7,189 nucleotides of DNA from positions 1 through 7,189 of the forward strand of contig JAQBNJ010000251.1 in the NCBI GenBank assembly GCA_028288645.1, read 5' to 3'. Below the pieces are notes generated by a model. That model ran no database searches. It was not told the origin of the DNA and was given only the letters and a program-made list of their open reading frames with translations. This document shows, one piece after another, positions 1-5,731 of the stretch. Made by a program: the position numbers and the translations under genes. Numbering within the stretch: position 1 is the first letter of the stretch; the number at the start of each line of letters is the position of its first letter. Source of the stretch: Sediminibacterium sp. (GTDB taxonomy: Bacteria > Bacteroidota > Bacteroidia > Chitinophagales > Chitinophagaceae).

Positions 1-430
1 ATCTGTATTGCGCAGGAACTACCAGCTCGCCGGCAGCAATAGCATTTTCGATATCTACTTCGTAACGCGGCATTCCGGCTAAAACAACATAAAACGAATA
101 GCCATGTTTATCATCCCCTCTTTTTTCGAGCCTGGTGACCGTAAATTCTCTGCCTGAGTTTCGCCTGTTCATCGAATTGGCACTGTTGGCATTATACCCA
201 CTGTTATAATTGCTGATCTCGGTGTTGTGAAATATAGATGTTGAGTTGATGCGGATGAATTTAAAATCGCCGTCCGGCATTGTTCCCAATCCAAGTTTTA
301 TTTTTTGTCCTTTGCTTATCACCATCCCGCTGCTGGTATACAATGAATCGTTGTCAATTTTGGGAATGGATGTTTGTGCTTTTGACAGTGCACTGCACAC
401 AACTAAAATGGCTAATAAAATATATTTCAT
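1..430 (-). CDS. Secreted protein of unknown function, C-terminus cut by the window edge
   Basis: An open frame of 143 codons runs from an ATG at 430 to the window edge without a stop, so only the N-terminal part is visible. Residues 1-18 form a signal peptide (short hydrophobic stretch ending SKA before QTS), so the product should be exported to the periplasm or outer membrane. The mature part begins SIPKIDNDSLYTSSG and has a Gly-rich stretch around residues 45-53 (KLGLGTMPDG), an Asn/Ser-rich segment (about 79-97), and a more hydrophobic stretch near the end (SFYVVLAGMPRYEVDIENAI). I recognise no domain or catalytic motif. The start lies 12 bp after the stop of the DUF2147 gene, so the two are almost certainly co-transcribed. 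There is no Shine-Dalgarno sequence, as is usual in Bacteroidota. The reading frame is well supported; the function is unknown. Confidence 0.8.
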   Translation of the reverse strand, partial: MKYILLAILVVCSALSKAQTSIPKIDNDSLYTSSGMVISKGQKIKLGLGTMPDGDFKFIRINSTSIFHNTEISNYNSGYNANSANSMNRRNSGREFTVTRLEKRGDDKHGYSFYVVLAGMPRYEVDIENAIAAGELVVPAQYR

Positions 431-442
431 GATGGTTTGATT

Positions 443-850
443 TTATCTAATGCGTTCAAAAGTTTCTGTCCTGCCGAATAATGAGATGCCTATATAACCA
501 CGGACTTTTAGGATATTGCCCGCAAGCGTCATTTTACAATCATAGGTTTTGCCGCTTTCCGGGTCATAAATCTTTCCGCCTTTGTAAGTGTCCTTATCAA
601 AACTGAAATCTGTTAAGAGTTCAATTCCGAGCACGTCCCTTGATTGTAAAGTTTTCAGCGGGTTCTCTGTGTCCTTCCGTGGATTAGCGACCCACACCGA
701 CTTGCCAAAGTATTTATCACCTTTCTTATATACTTCGATCTTTGCATCTTTGTGAGGTGACCAGTAGAGCCCGGTAACTTTATCTGCATCCTGGGCAAAG
801 GCAGTAGAAAAGGACAACAGCAGTCCGATGATTGCGATCATTGTTTTCAT
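443..850 (-). CDS. Secreted DUF2147 family protein
   Basis: This is a 135-residue protein with a signal peptide at residues 1-19 (cleavage likely after AFA, before QDADK), so it should be periplasmic or surface-exposed. The mature part matches the DUF2147 pattern. It opens with a Gly-Leu-Tyr-Trp strand (27-30), continues with KIEVYKKGDKYFGK (37-50) and a D-x-x-NP segment (60-64), then GGKIYDPESGKTYDCKM (91-107), and ends with VRGYIGISLFGRTETFER (116-133). That last block, RGY.G...GRT..W/F.R, is the most diagnostic part. DUF2147 proteins are common in Bacteroidota and Proteobacteria and resemble small lipocalin-like beta barrels; no activity is established. Length is normal for the family. It follows the DJ-1-like gene by 22 bp and precedes the next gene by 12 bp, so it sits mid-operon. 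ATG codons occur at residues 1 and 4; the first is preferred because it keeps the Lys of the signal peptide n-region. Confidence 0.88.
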   Translation of the reverse strand: MKTMIAIIGLLLSFSTAFAQDADKVTGLYWSPHKDAKIEVYKKGDKYFGKSVWVANPRKDTENPLKTLQSRDVLGIELLTDFSFDKDTYKGGKIYDPESGKTYDCKMTLAGNILKVRGYIGISLFGRTETFERIR

Positions 851-872
851 TTGTTTTTATTTTTAAGTTGAT

Positions 873-2075
873 TTAATTATAGTCGAGCATCAGTTTAACA
901 GTATGTGCGAATTCAGCACCATACAATCCTTCGATCCGCTGCAGGCAGGCATCAAGTATGTAGGGTTTGGCAACACTTTCGTAACTGATCAATTTTGCCT
1001 TGGGAAACAGTGCCTCATCTACCCGACTAACATTCACTCCGTTTAGTAGATGCAATTCAGTACAGGTATTGGTAGCTATTTCACCGGTGGGAAGAACGGT
1101 TAATCCATATTTACTTATTACCGGCTTACCATCCGCGCTGAATGTTTCAATAGAAGCAGGAAAACTGCGCGTGTATGAATCCAGTACACCGGCGAGTTCA
1201 AATTCATTGATCCCGTTCTGTAACAACACCCCCACCCGCTCATTGCTTTTAAAAGCGCCTTTCTTAACCGCAGTAAAAATGGCATCGCCCGTTACGACAA
1301 GGTTCCGGTGGTCGTTTTTTATTTCCGTGCCCGGATAGTGAACCATAGTCATTGCCTTTTGCATAGCAATCTCTCCGAACAGGTCCCTGACCACAGTCAG
1401 GCTTCCTTCCGTTGCGTTGGCAACACCGGCTGTACTGAAAAGATTTCCATCATGCGTCACCCGCATACCCTGCATCCAGGATGGCTTGCCGTATTGTTTT
1501 TTGATCGGCTCATAATCTGAAGAATGGGTAGTGAGCATTTTGCCGTCATACAACCCCGTTGAAGCCACCGTTGCAGATCCATCACAGATAGACAATATCC
1601 GATTCGAACCATTATAATGGGCCTTGATAAAATTCACGGTTGCTTTTTTCTGTTTCATACCCACCATAATTGATTGGTTGGGAACAACGATCACATCCAC
1701 AGCAATACCCATGGAATCGATCTGGCCGAAAGTAAACTGTGGCAATACGACTAATCCCTTGCGGACAATGATAGGTTCCTGCTTTTCCGCAATGATAAAA
1801 ACATTGGCCATTTCCGTACAATTGAACAGGAAATAAGGTGCCAGCATATCGAACATTTCTGTTCCATCTTTATCGGCCATAATAACAACCGTTTTCTTCG
1901 ACTTGTCGTATGAGGGCGCTGGATACTTAAGAACACTACTGCCCGTGTAGACCGGCATCTTCATAAATTCAATAGCCGGCCCGATGGCACGCGAGAATAA
2001 AGCAACACAAACAACAACCATAGAGACAAGAACCAGTGAACTGCGTTTTAATAATTTTTTGTATTTCTTTTTCAT
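873..2075 (-). CDS. Membrane-anchored DJ-1/PfpI (GATase1-like) protein with a degenerate second lobe
   Basis: This 400-residue protein starts with a Lys-rich cytoplasmic segment and one hydrophobic helix (about 13-31) that acts as an anchor or uncleaved signal, placing the rest outside the cytoplasm. Residues 60-250 form a DJ-1/PfpI domain most like the N-terminal half of GlxA-type AraC regulators. It has VVIMADKDGTEMFDMLAPY (63-81), the nucleophile elbow SICDGSATVASTGLYDGK with Cys164, then TTHSSDYE with His184, and a closing FSTAGVANATEGSLTVV (213-229). Residues 279-400 look like a second, shortened copy that begins RVGVLLQNGINEFELAGVLDSY and has no nucleophile elbow. No helix-turn-helix is present, so it is not itself a regulator. 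Family members include proteases, glyoxalases, hydratases and pure sensors, so the activity is open. It heads a unit with the DUF2147 gene 22 bp downstream and has its own operator and promoter upstream. Confidence 0.85.
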   Translation of the reverse strand: MKKKYKKLLKRSSLVLVSMVVVCVALFSRAIGPAIEFMKMPVYTGSSVLKYPAPSYDKSKKTVVIMADKDGTEMFDMLAPYFLFNCTEMANVFIIAEKQEPIIVRKGLVVLPQFTFGQIDSMGIAVDVIVVPNQSIMVGMKQKKATVNFIKAHYNGSNRILSICDGSATVASTGLYDGKMLTTHSSDYEPIKKQYGKPSWMQGMRVTHDGNLFSTAGVANATEGSLTVVRDLFGEIAMQKAMTMVHYPGTEIKNDHRNLVVTGDAIFTAVKKGAFKSNERVGVLLQNGINEFELAGVLDSYTRSFPASIETFSADGKPVISKYGLTVLPTGEIATNTCTELHLLNGVNVSRVDEALFPKAKLISYESVAKPYILDACLQRIEGLYGAEFAHTVKLMLDYN

Positions 2076-2094
2076 TTTATTTATTTTGATAATG

Positions 2095-2102
2095 TAAAAT
2101 TA
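2095..2102 (-). promoter_or_regulatory. Putative -7 box of the DJ-1-like gene promoter
   Basis: Read on the minus strand this is TAATTTTA, 7 of 8 matches to the Bacteroidota -7 consensus TAnnTTTG, preceded by ATTA. It lies exactly 22 bp downstream of the nearer TGTCC box of the operator copy at 2125-2150 and 19 bp upstream of the start codon, giving a predicted leader of roughly a dozen bases. The same spacing is found at the esterase promoter, which is the main support. A TTTG within 2118-2123 on the minus strand could serve as a -33 element, with a short spacer. Confidence 0.5.
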
Positions 2103-2124
2103 TAATGCCCGGAATTTGCAAAGT

Positions 2125-2150
2125 GGACAGCAAGGCGTCAGAAAAGGACA
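2125..2150 (-). promoter_or_regulatory. Putative AraC-type operator, copy 1 (upstream of the DJ-1-like gene)
   Basis: On the minus strand there are two direct TGTCC boxes (2150-2146 and 2129-2125) exactly 21 bp apart, two helical turns. The 35 bp at 2125-2159 match 31 of 35 bases with 3734-3768, upstream of the esterase gene. Unconstrained spacer DNA would not be expected to be this similar, and both copies have the same orientation and the same distance to a -7 box. AraC-family regulators bind such tandem half-sites as a rule. Assigning it to the AraC gene at 4257-5072 is inference from proximity. Confidence 0.65.
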
Positions 2151-2154
2151 AGAG

Positions 2155-2170
2155 TAATTAAGCTTAATTA
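2155..2170. repeat. Perfect 16-bp AT-rich palindrome centred on AAGCTT
   Basis: TAATTAAGCTTAATTA is its own reverse complement over all 16 bases. It overlaps the stop codon of the barrel-like gene (2164-2166) and abuts operator copy 1. It has no loop and few G/C pairs, so it is not a convincing intrinsic terminator. It could be a dimer-binding site or simply a by-product of AT-rich sequence around the stop codon. Confidence 0.5.
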
Positions 2171-2778
2171 ATTTTGATACCCACACCAAACTCCAGGGAA
2201 ACATTATTCATGTTGCCATCTACAGCCAGAATATTGCTGTCTTTAATGGGCCACGGATATAGGGGTACATACATTCGGAAACTGAAAAAATATTTATTCA
2301 CTCCTTTCTTCAGACTATACATAAATCCATAATCCGGGCTCACTGAATTAACCAAGCTGCTTACTTTATCCAGATCCGGCGTAACCAAAGATTCTTTAAA
2401 CGAAGTATACTTTAAACCTGCCATCAATAAAAAAGTATGGGCACTTCGTTGGGTGTAAAATGTTGTACCCGCTCCAATTTTTTGATTAATGGAATAATTA
2501 TAATTGGTTTGTATGCCGTTAAAATTTCTCTGCAGTGCATTATTGATATTATAAGATGTATGCGAGGCAAGACTAAGGTGTTTATACGGATTCCACTGAA
2601 CCAGGTTTGTAATAAGAAGATCTGTTCCGGCATTTGTATGAATACCAAGGCCGGGTTCGATTGTTACCTGGCGCACAGGGTAATTTTTTTTTGTTGTCCG
2701 CGATGTATCATTTTGTGCAATGCAGGTTGAGCAGGTAAAAATGGTAAGTGAAAAAAGCAACCTTTTATATAAGTTCAT
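2164..2778 (-). CDS. Small secreted protein, probably an outer-membrane beta barrel
   Basis: This 204-residue protein has a signal peptide at residues 1-21 (cleavage likely after CIA, before QNDTS). The mature sequence alternates polar and hydrophobic residues in short strands rich in Tyr, Asn, Ser and Thr, for example VTIEPGLGIHTN, LSLASHTSYNIN, KIGAGTTFYTQ, TFLLMAGLKYTSF and KYFFSFRMYVPLY. The C-terminus VSLEFGVGIKIN resembles a last barrel strand, although it ends in Asn and not the common terminal Phe. Together these suggest a small outer-membrane barrel of perhaps eight strands. I cannot name a family. It follows the esterase gene by 32 bp and probably shares its transcript, which would place a surface lipoprotein enzyme with an outer-membrane partner. 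A soluble periplasmic beta protein is the alternative. Confidence 0.7.
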   Translation of the reverse strand: MNLYKRLLFSLTIFTCSTCIAQNDTSRTTKKNYPVRQVTIEPGLGIHTNAGTDLLITNLVQWNPYKHLSLASHTSYNINNALQRNFNGIQTNYNYSINQKIGAGTTFYTQRSAHTFLLMAGLKYTSFKESLVTPDLDKVSSLVNSVSPDYGFMYSLKKGVNKYFFSFRMYVPLYPWPIKDSNILAVDGNMNNVSLEFGVGIKIN

Positions 2779-2810
2779 AAAATAATTTTTAGATTGTTTT
2801 GAAAAGGAGA

Positions 2811-3632
2811 TTATCGATTTTGAAAATAATAGTCCAGTCCCAGGACTATGTTTGGATTTTTAGATCCCAGGTGATCCAGGTTCTTCACTATGTTTTTTGT
2901 CAGTTTAATATTGGTGTAGTGCTTAGTAAGCGTTTGATAAAATGCCTCAAAAGGAGCCTGCATCCGGCCGTAATTTTCTGCCTCGCCCAATCCCATAAAC
3001 ACCAATTGTTTTCTATTCTTATTATTGGCGCGGTTATCCTTTTCGAATTGAAGTGAAACCAGGTTATCAAACCAGAAAGAAGGGCTGAGCAGGATATAAT
3101 TACCAAACAATTTATTCCCGACACCATAAACATATCCTCCAAATAGTCCTCCGTAAGAATGTCCGAGGATTACCCTGCCGTCTCTCGTTGTGTCCACGTT
3201 ATAATTTTTTTCAATTGCAGGGATTAACTGAGTTTTAATGAAATTCAAAAATTGTGAACCTCCCCCGGTTAGTGAACTGACTTTTGTAGGAGTGTAATCT
3301 ATACTCCGGTCATTGCCATAACCGATACTCACAACCAGGACGTTTTTAGTGCCATACTTTTCTGAAATCCTCCTGCACTCGTTGGCAACAAAATCAAAAT
3401 TCTCTTCACCATCCAATACATAGATGGTTGCATACTTTGCACCGGATGAGTTGTAATTGAGAGGCAGGCCAACTTTGATATTGTAATTCGCACCACTGGC
3501 GGCAGCCTGGATGGAAAATTCTTTAGTTAAGCTAAAATCAAAAACTACTTTCTTGCATGAATTCAGGAACAGCACCATTAATACAATGCTTACGATGCAC
3601 AGCCTTTTGATCAATACCGTAATATTTTTCAT
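2811..3632 (-). CDS. Putative esterase lipoprotein (alpha/beta hydrolase, esterase-D/IroE-like)
   Basis: This 273-residue protein begins with a lipoprotein signal: a hydrophobic helix at about 11-25 followed by the lipobox LNSC, with Cys26 as the lipidated residue. The mature enzyme has the alpha/beta hydrolase layout of the putative-esterase family (PF00756/COG2819 type). An N-terminal strand region YNIKVGLPLNY (50-60) is followed by YVLDGEENFDF (71-81), the nucleophile elbow GHSYGG with Ser159 (157-162), LLSPSFWFDN (181-190), VFMGLGEAENYG (211-222) carrying a likely acidic residue, and NLDHLGSKNP with His254 as the probable catalytic base. Relatives cleave siderophore trilactones, feruloyl esters or acyl-thiol substrates; the substrate here cannot be told. 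It is the first gene of the minus-strand set, with operator copy 2 and a TAnnTTTG box upstream, and it diverges from the membrane protein/AraC unit. Confidence 0.85.
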   Translation of the reverse strand: MKNITVLIKRLCIVSIVLMVLFLNSCKKVVFDFSLTKEFSIQAAASGANYNIKVGLPLNYNSSGAKYATIYVLDGEENFDFVANECRRISEKYGTKNVLVVSIGYGNDRSIDYTPTKVSSLTGGGSQFLNFIKTQLIPAIEKNYNVDTTRDGRVILGHSYGGLFGGYVYGVGNKLFGNYILLSPSFWFDNLVSLQFEKDNRANNKNRKQLVFMGLGEAENYGRMQAPFEAFYQTLTKHYTNIKLTKNIVKNLDHLGSKNPNIVLGLDYYFQNR

Positions 3633-3703
3633 AACTATAATTTTTTGTGATAAATAATTGCAGACCCAATTTTGTTTTGATTGACATATAGTAATTACTG
3701 GTA

Positions 3704-3711
3704 CAAAGCTA
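3704..3711 (-). promoter_or_regulatory. Putative -7 box of the esterase promoter
   Basis: Read on the minus strand this is TAGCTTTG, a perfect match to the Bacteroidota -7 consensus TAnnTTTG, preceded by ATTA as at the DJ-1-like promoter. It begins exactly 22 bp after the nearer TGTCC box of operator copy 2, and lies about 70 bp upstream of the esterase start codon. There is no obvious TTG at -33, consistent with dependence on an activator. Confidence 0.6.
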
Positions 3712-3733
3712 TAATGTGGAAAAACCGGAATCG

Positions 3734-3759
3734 GGACAGCAAGATGTCAGAAACGGACA
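3734..3759 (-). promoter_or_regulatory. Putative AraC-type operator, copy 2 (upstream of the esterase gene)
   Basis: On the minus strand, TGTCC boxes lie at 3759-3755 and 3738-3734, again exactly 21 bp apart, with the spacer almost identical to copy 1. The aligned block 3734-3768 differs from 2125-2159 at only four positions. Extending the same alignment without gaps reaches a shared TATAAT at 3710-3715 and 2101-2106, while the bases between are not conserved. Conserved functional sites separated by unconstrained spacer is what a real promoter-operator pair should look like. The position in the divergent region would also let it affect the AraC unit. Confidence 0.68.
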
Positions 3760-3863
3760 AGATTAATTTTGAGAAGAAGTCGAACACCAGGATTGTTGAT
3801 TTAGTAGCTCATAAGAGACCTAAGTCGTTCCGTAGTGATATTTAGTCTACCTTACTAACCATA

Positions 3864-4244
3864 ATGACCAACATTGCACAATCGGGACTTCTGATTCTAC
3901 TCTCTCTGTTTTTAATATTGCACTTACTCATTCTTCTGAAAGTAACCCCTTACCATTTTGTATGGGGTGGGAGATTGAAATCAGATAAGGAAATGTATCG
4001 CTTTGAAATTTTCTCCATCCTGGTAAACGCATTCTTCGGTATGGTAGTTTTGGTGCAGGGGGATTTTCTGACAATTGATATACCTAAGAAAATAGTAACG
4101 TATGCCTTATGGCTCATGGCAGGGCTGTTTTTATTGAACACACTTGGGAATATAACTTCAAAAAATAAATTGGAACAAAGGTTCTTTACTCCAATCACCA
4201 TACTATTGGCTGTATTTTCAGTAATCTTAGCTTTGACAAACTGA
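3864..4244 (+). CDS. Four-helix membrane protein of unknown function
   Basis: This 126-residue protein has four predicted membrane helices (about 7-26, 49-65, 76-95 and 108-124). A conserved-looking loop after the first helix reads TPYHFVWGGRLKSDKEMYRFE (28-48); the VWGGRLKS core recalls small hypothetical membrane proteins of Bacteroidota, but I know of no assigned function. With both termini on the same side, the loop holding VWGGR lies opposite the termini. The gene is 12 bp upstream of the AraC-family regulator and surely shares its transcript, which makes a sensing or accessory role possible but unproven. The ATG at 3864 starts directly before the first helix, and no longer start is needed. 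Confidence 0.8.
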   Translation: MTNIAQSGLLILLSLFLILHLLILLKVTPYHFVWGGRLKSDKEMYRFEIFSILVNAFFGMVVLVQGDFLTIDIPKKIVTYALWLMAGLFLLNTLGNITSKNKLEQRFFTPITILLAVFSVILALTN

Positions 4245-4256
4245 TTTAAAGTAACA

Positions 4257-5072
4257 ATGAAGAAAATTCCCATCAGGCAGATCAATACACAAAGCTTCAC
4301 CCTTCGCAAACTGGAGGACCTGATGGCTGGCAAGGAAATGCAGCATGCATTGCATCGACATGATTTTTATTTCATCCTCGCAGTGCAGAAAGGCGAGGGT
4401 GTGCACGAGATCGATTTTGAAAAGTTTACTGTCAACGACCACGTTGTCTACTTTCTGCGTCCGGGGCAGGTGCACCAGTTGCAATTGAAAGCGGGCGCTT
4501 CGGGATATATCATGGAATTTTCACCGGAGTTTTACCAGCCTCTGCACAAAACACTGAACACGAATTTCTGCCAGCTGGATAAGAGTGGTTTTAAAAAGAT
4601 GCACCATCAATTGCTCATCATGCATCGTGAATTGCAGGAAAAGCAGGAAGCCTATCATGATGCGATCAAAGCAAGTCTCGATATTTTCTTTATAGAATTT
4701 TTGCGCCGGTGGCGCACTATAGAAAACAAGACGCAGAAAGTATTGCCGTATATGCAGGATCGGCTCGAAGGATTCCTGGAACTGGTGGAATTGCACAGTG
4801 CTGAACACAAACAGGTGGCATGGTATACCAGTCAGATGAATTTATCTGCTTACCAGTTAAACGAAATCACCAAAGCAACACTGGGTAAAACATCTTCGGA
4901 AATTATCAACGACCATATCATTCTTGAAGCAAAAAGATATTTGCTCGCCACAGCAAACCAGGTAAAAGAAATCGCCGACATTCTCGGCTACGAAGATATC
5001 TCCTACTTCATCCGCTTCTTTAAAAAGCATACCGGTTATACCCCCGATGCTTTCCGCAATAAGTCTGTGTAA
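4257..5072 (+). CDS. AraC-family transcriptional regulator
   Basis: This 271-residue protein has the classic two-part layout. Residues about 10-95 are a cupin-type sensing domain (LHRHDFYFILAVQKGEGVHEIDFEKFTVNDHVVYFLRPGQVHQL), with the His-rich HRHDF and PGQVHQ signatures of AraC_binding/cupin folds. Residues about 165-268 are the DNA-binding domain with two helix-turn-helix units: VAWYTSQMNLSAYQLNEITKATLG (187-210), and KEIADILGYEDISYFIRFFKKHTGYTPDAFR (237-267), which matches the AraC/XylS signature closely. A helical linker (110-160) probably dimerises. It should act in the cytoplasm as a ligand-responsive regulator, often an activator. The likely targets are the tandem TGTCC operators at 2125-2150, 3734-3759 and 5072-5097, because they have AraC-like geometry and surround this gene. 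Its stop codon overlaps the first base of the third operator. The ligand is unknown. Confidence 0.95.
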   Translation: MKKIPIRQINTQSFTLRKLEDLMAGKEMQHALHRHDFYFILAVQKGEGVHEIDFEKFTVNDHVVYFLRPGQVHQLQLKAGASGYIMEFSPEFYQPLHKTLNTNFCQLDKSGFKKMHHQLLIMHRELQEKQEAYHDAIKASLDIFFIEFLRRWRTIENKTQKVLPYMQDRLEGFLELVELHSAEHKQVAWYTSQMNLSAYQLNEITKATLGKTSSEIINDHIILEAKRYLLATANQVKEIADILGYEDISYFIRFFKKHTGYTPDAFRNKSV

Positions 5073-5097
5073 GTCCTGCACAACTGCACGATTGTCC
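5072..5097 (+). promoter_or_regulatory. Putative degenerate AraC-type operator, copy 3 (upstream of the dehydrogenase unit)
   Basis: AGTCC at 5072-5076 and TGTCC at 5093-5097 lie 21 bp apart in the same orientation as the downstream genes, reproducing the geometry of copies 1 and 2. The 16-bp spacer is not similar to the other copies, and the distance to the -7 box is 24 bp, not 22. It is therefore a weaker call resting on box identity, spacing and position in a 61-bp promoter region. Confidence 0.4.
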
Positions 5098-5121
5098 TAT
5101 CACTTCGCAACAGACTGCATG

Positions 5122-5129
5122 TAGTTTTG
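5122..5129 (+). promoter_or_regulatory. Putative -7 box of the dehydrogenase operon promoter
   Basis: TAGTTTTG matches TAnnTTTG perfectly and stands four bases upstream of the ATG at 5134. Transcription starting at the usual distance would begin at or within a few bases of the start codon, giving a leaderless or nearly leaderless message. No TTG is seen near -33, which suggests that an activator is needed. Confidence 0.55.
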
Positions 5130-5133
5130 CCCC

Positions 5134-5727
5134 ATGAAAATAATCATCGTCGGTGCAACAGGCACCATGGGCAGGCATTTGGTAAGTGCCTTTGAAAAAG
5201 AACACGAGATCATCAAAGCCGCAAGTAAGGATTCAGATGTAATAGTGGATATCACTTCATCTGAATCAATAGGGGCCATGTACAAACAGGTTGGATCATT
5301 TGATGCGCTGATCAGCACAGCAGGCCCGACCTATGTTGGACCCTGGAGTAAGCTAACAGCAACAGAATTCCGCAAAGGCATGGAAGGAAAATTATTGGGA
5401 CAGGTAAACCTTGTACTGATAGGCCAGCATTACATCAATCCAAAAGGTTCGTTCACACTCATTACTGGTGCCTTATCGCATGACCCGCAACGAAATTTTG
5501 CCAATGCTTCCGCCGCTAATGGTGCAGTCGATGCATTTGTTCGCGCAGCAGCGATCGAGCTGGAAAACGGGATCCGTATCAATGCCGTGAGTCCGACCGT
5601 GATCGAAAACTCTCCTCAATATTTTCCTTTCTTCCCCGGTGATATTCCTGTTACCATGAAAGAACTGGAATTCGGTTTTCGTAAATCTGTATTTGGCGCG
5701 AATACCGGTCAAATCATTAACCTCTGA
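5134..5727 (+). CDS. Short-chain dehydrogenase/reductase-like protein lacking the YxxxK catalytic pair
   Basis: This 197-residue Rossmann protein has the cofactor loop GATGTMG (7-13), DITSS (39-43) where classical members contact the adenine ring, ISTAG (60-64) in place of NNAG, LLGQVNLVLIGQHYI (87-101) and ITGALS (110-115). It ends with GIRINAVSPTVIENS (146-160), the usual segment after the active site. Where YxxxK is expected the sequence is ASAANGA (125-131), putting Ala125 and Asn129 in the Tyr and Lys positions. The overall pattern matches the small SDR group NCBI calls PRK07578-like, whose members share the NGA motif as I recall, so this is a subfamily trait and probably not decay. It may be a non-canonical reductase or a binding protein. 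It is shorter than typical SDRs (about 250). It heads an operon; the next gene starts 4 bp after its stop. Confidence 0.88.
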   Translation: MKIIIVGATGTMGRHLVSAFEKEHEIIKAASKDSDVIVDITSSESIGAMYKQVGSFDALISTAGPTYVGPWSKLTATEFRKGMEGKLLGQVNLVLIGQHYINPKGSFTLITGALSHDPQRNFANASAANGAVDAFVRAAAIELENGIRINAVSPTVIENSPQYFPFFPGDIPVTMKELEFGFRKSVFGANTGQIINL

Positions 5728-5731
5728 TACC

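Larger units (their letters stand above)
3633..3863. other. Divergent intergenic region between the esterase gene and the membrane protein gene
   Basis: This 231-bp gene-free stretch separates the two outward-facing units. It contains operator copy 2 and the minus-strand -7 box described separately. On the plus strand, TAATTTTG at 3764-3771 matches TAnnTTTG perfectly and overlaps the edge of the operator repeat, so it could start the transcript of the membrane protein/AraC pair with a leader of about 90 bases, but no -33 TTG is evident. No small open frame or RNA gene is recognisable. Confidence 0.6.

Noticed and set aside
246..440. 64-residue plus-strand open frame
   Set aside because: It lies antisense over the truncated secreted-protein gene, which has a clean signal peptide and fits the operon spacing; the plus-strand product has no recognisable features.
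812..836. Further GGACA and TGTCC-like words in coding regions as operators
   Set aside because: Isolated copies (for example at 812, 586, 667 and 2694) have no partner at 21 bp and no -7 box at the right distance.
1000..1338. 112-residue plus-strand open frame
   Set aside because: It is antisense to the DJ-1-like gene, whose motifs cover this region.
2437..2730. 97-residue plus-strand open frame rich in Cys and Ile
   Set aside because: It is antisense to the barrel-like gene with no promoter or start context; composition is that of a reverse-strand shadow.
5693..5731. Upstream ATG for the small membrane protein
   Set aside because: It lies within the dehydrogenase coding region and adds a hydrophilic stretch; the ATG at 5732 is four bases past the stop, as expected for an operon gene.
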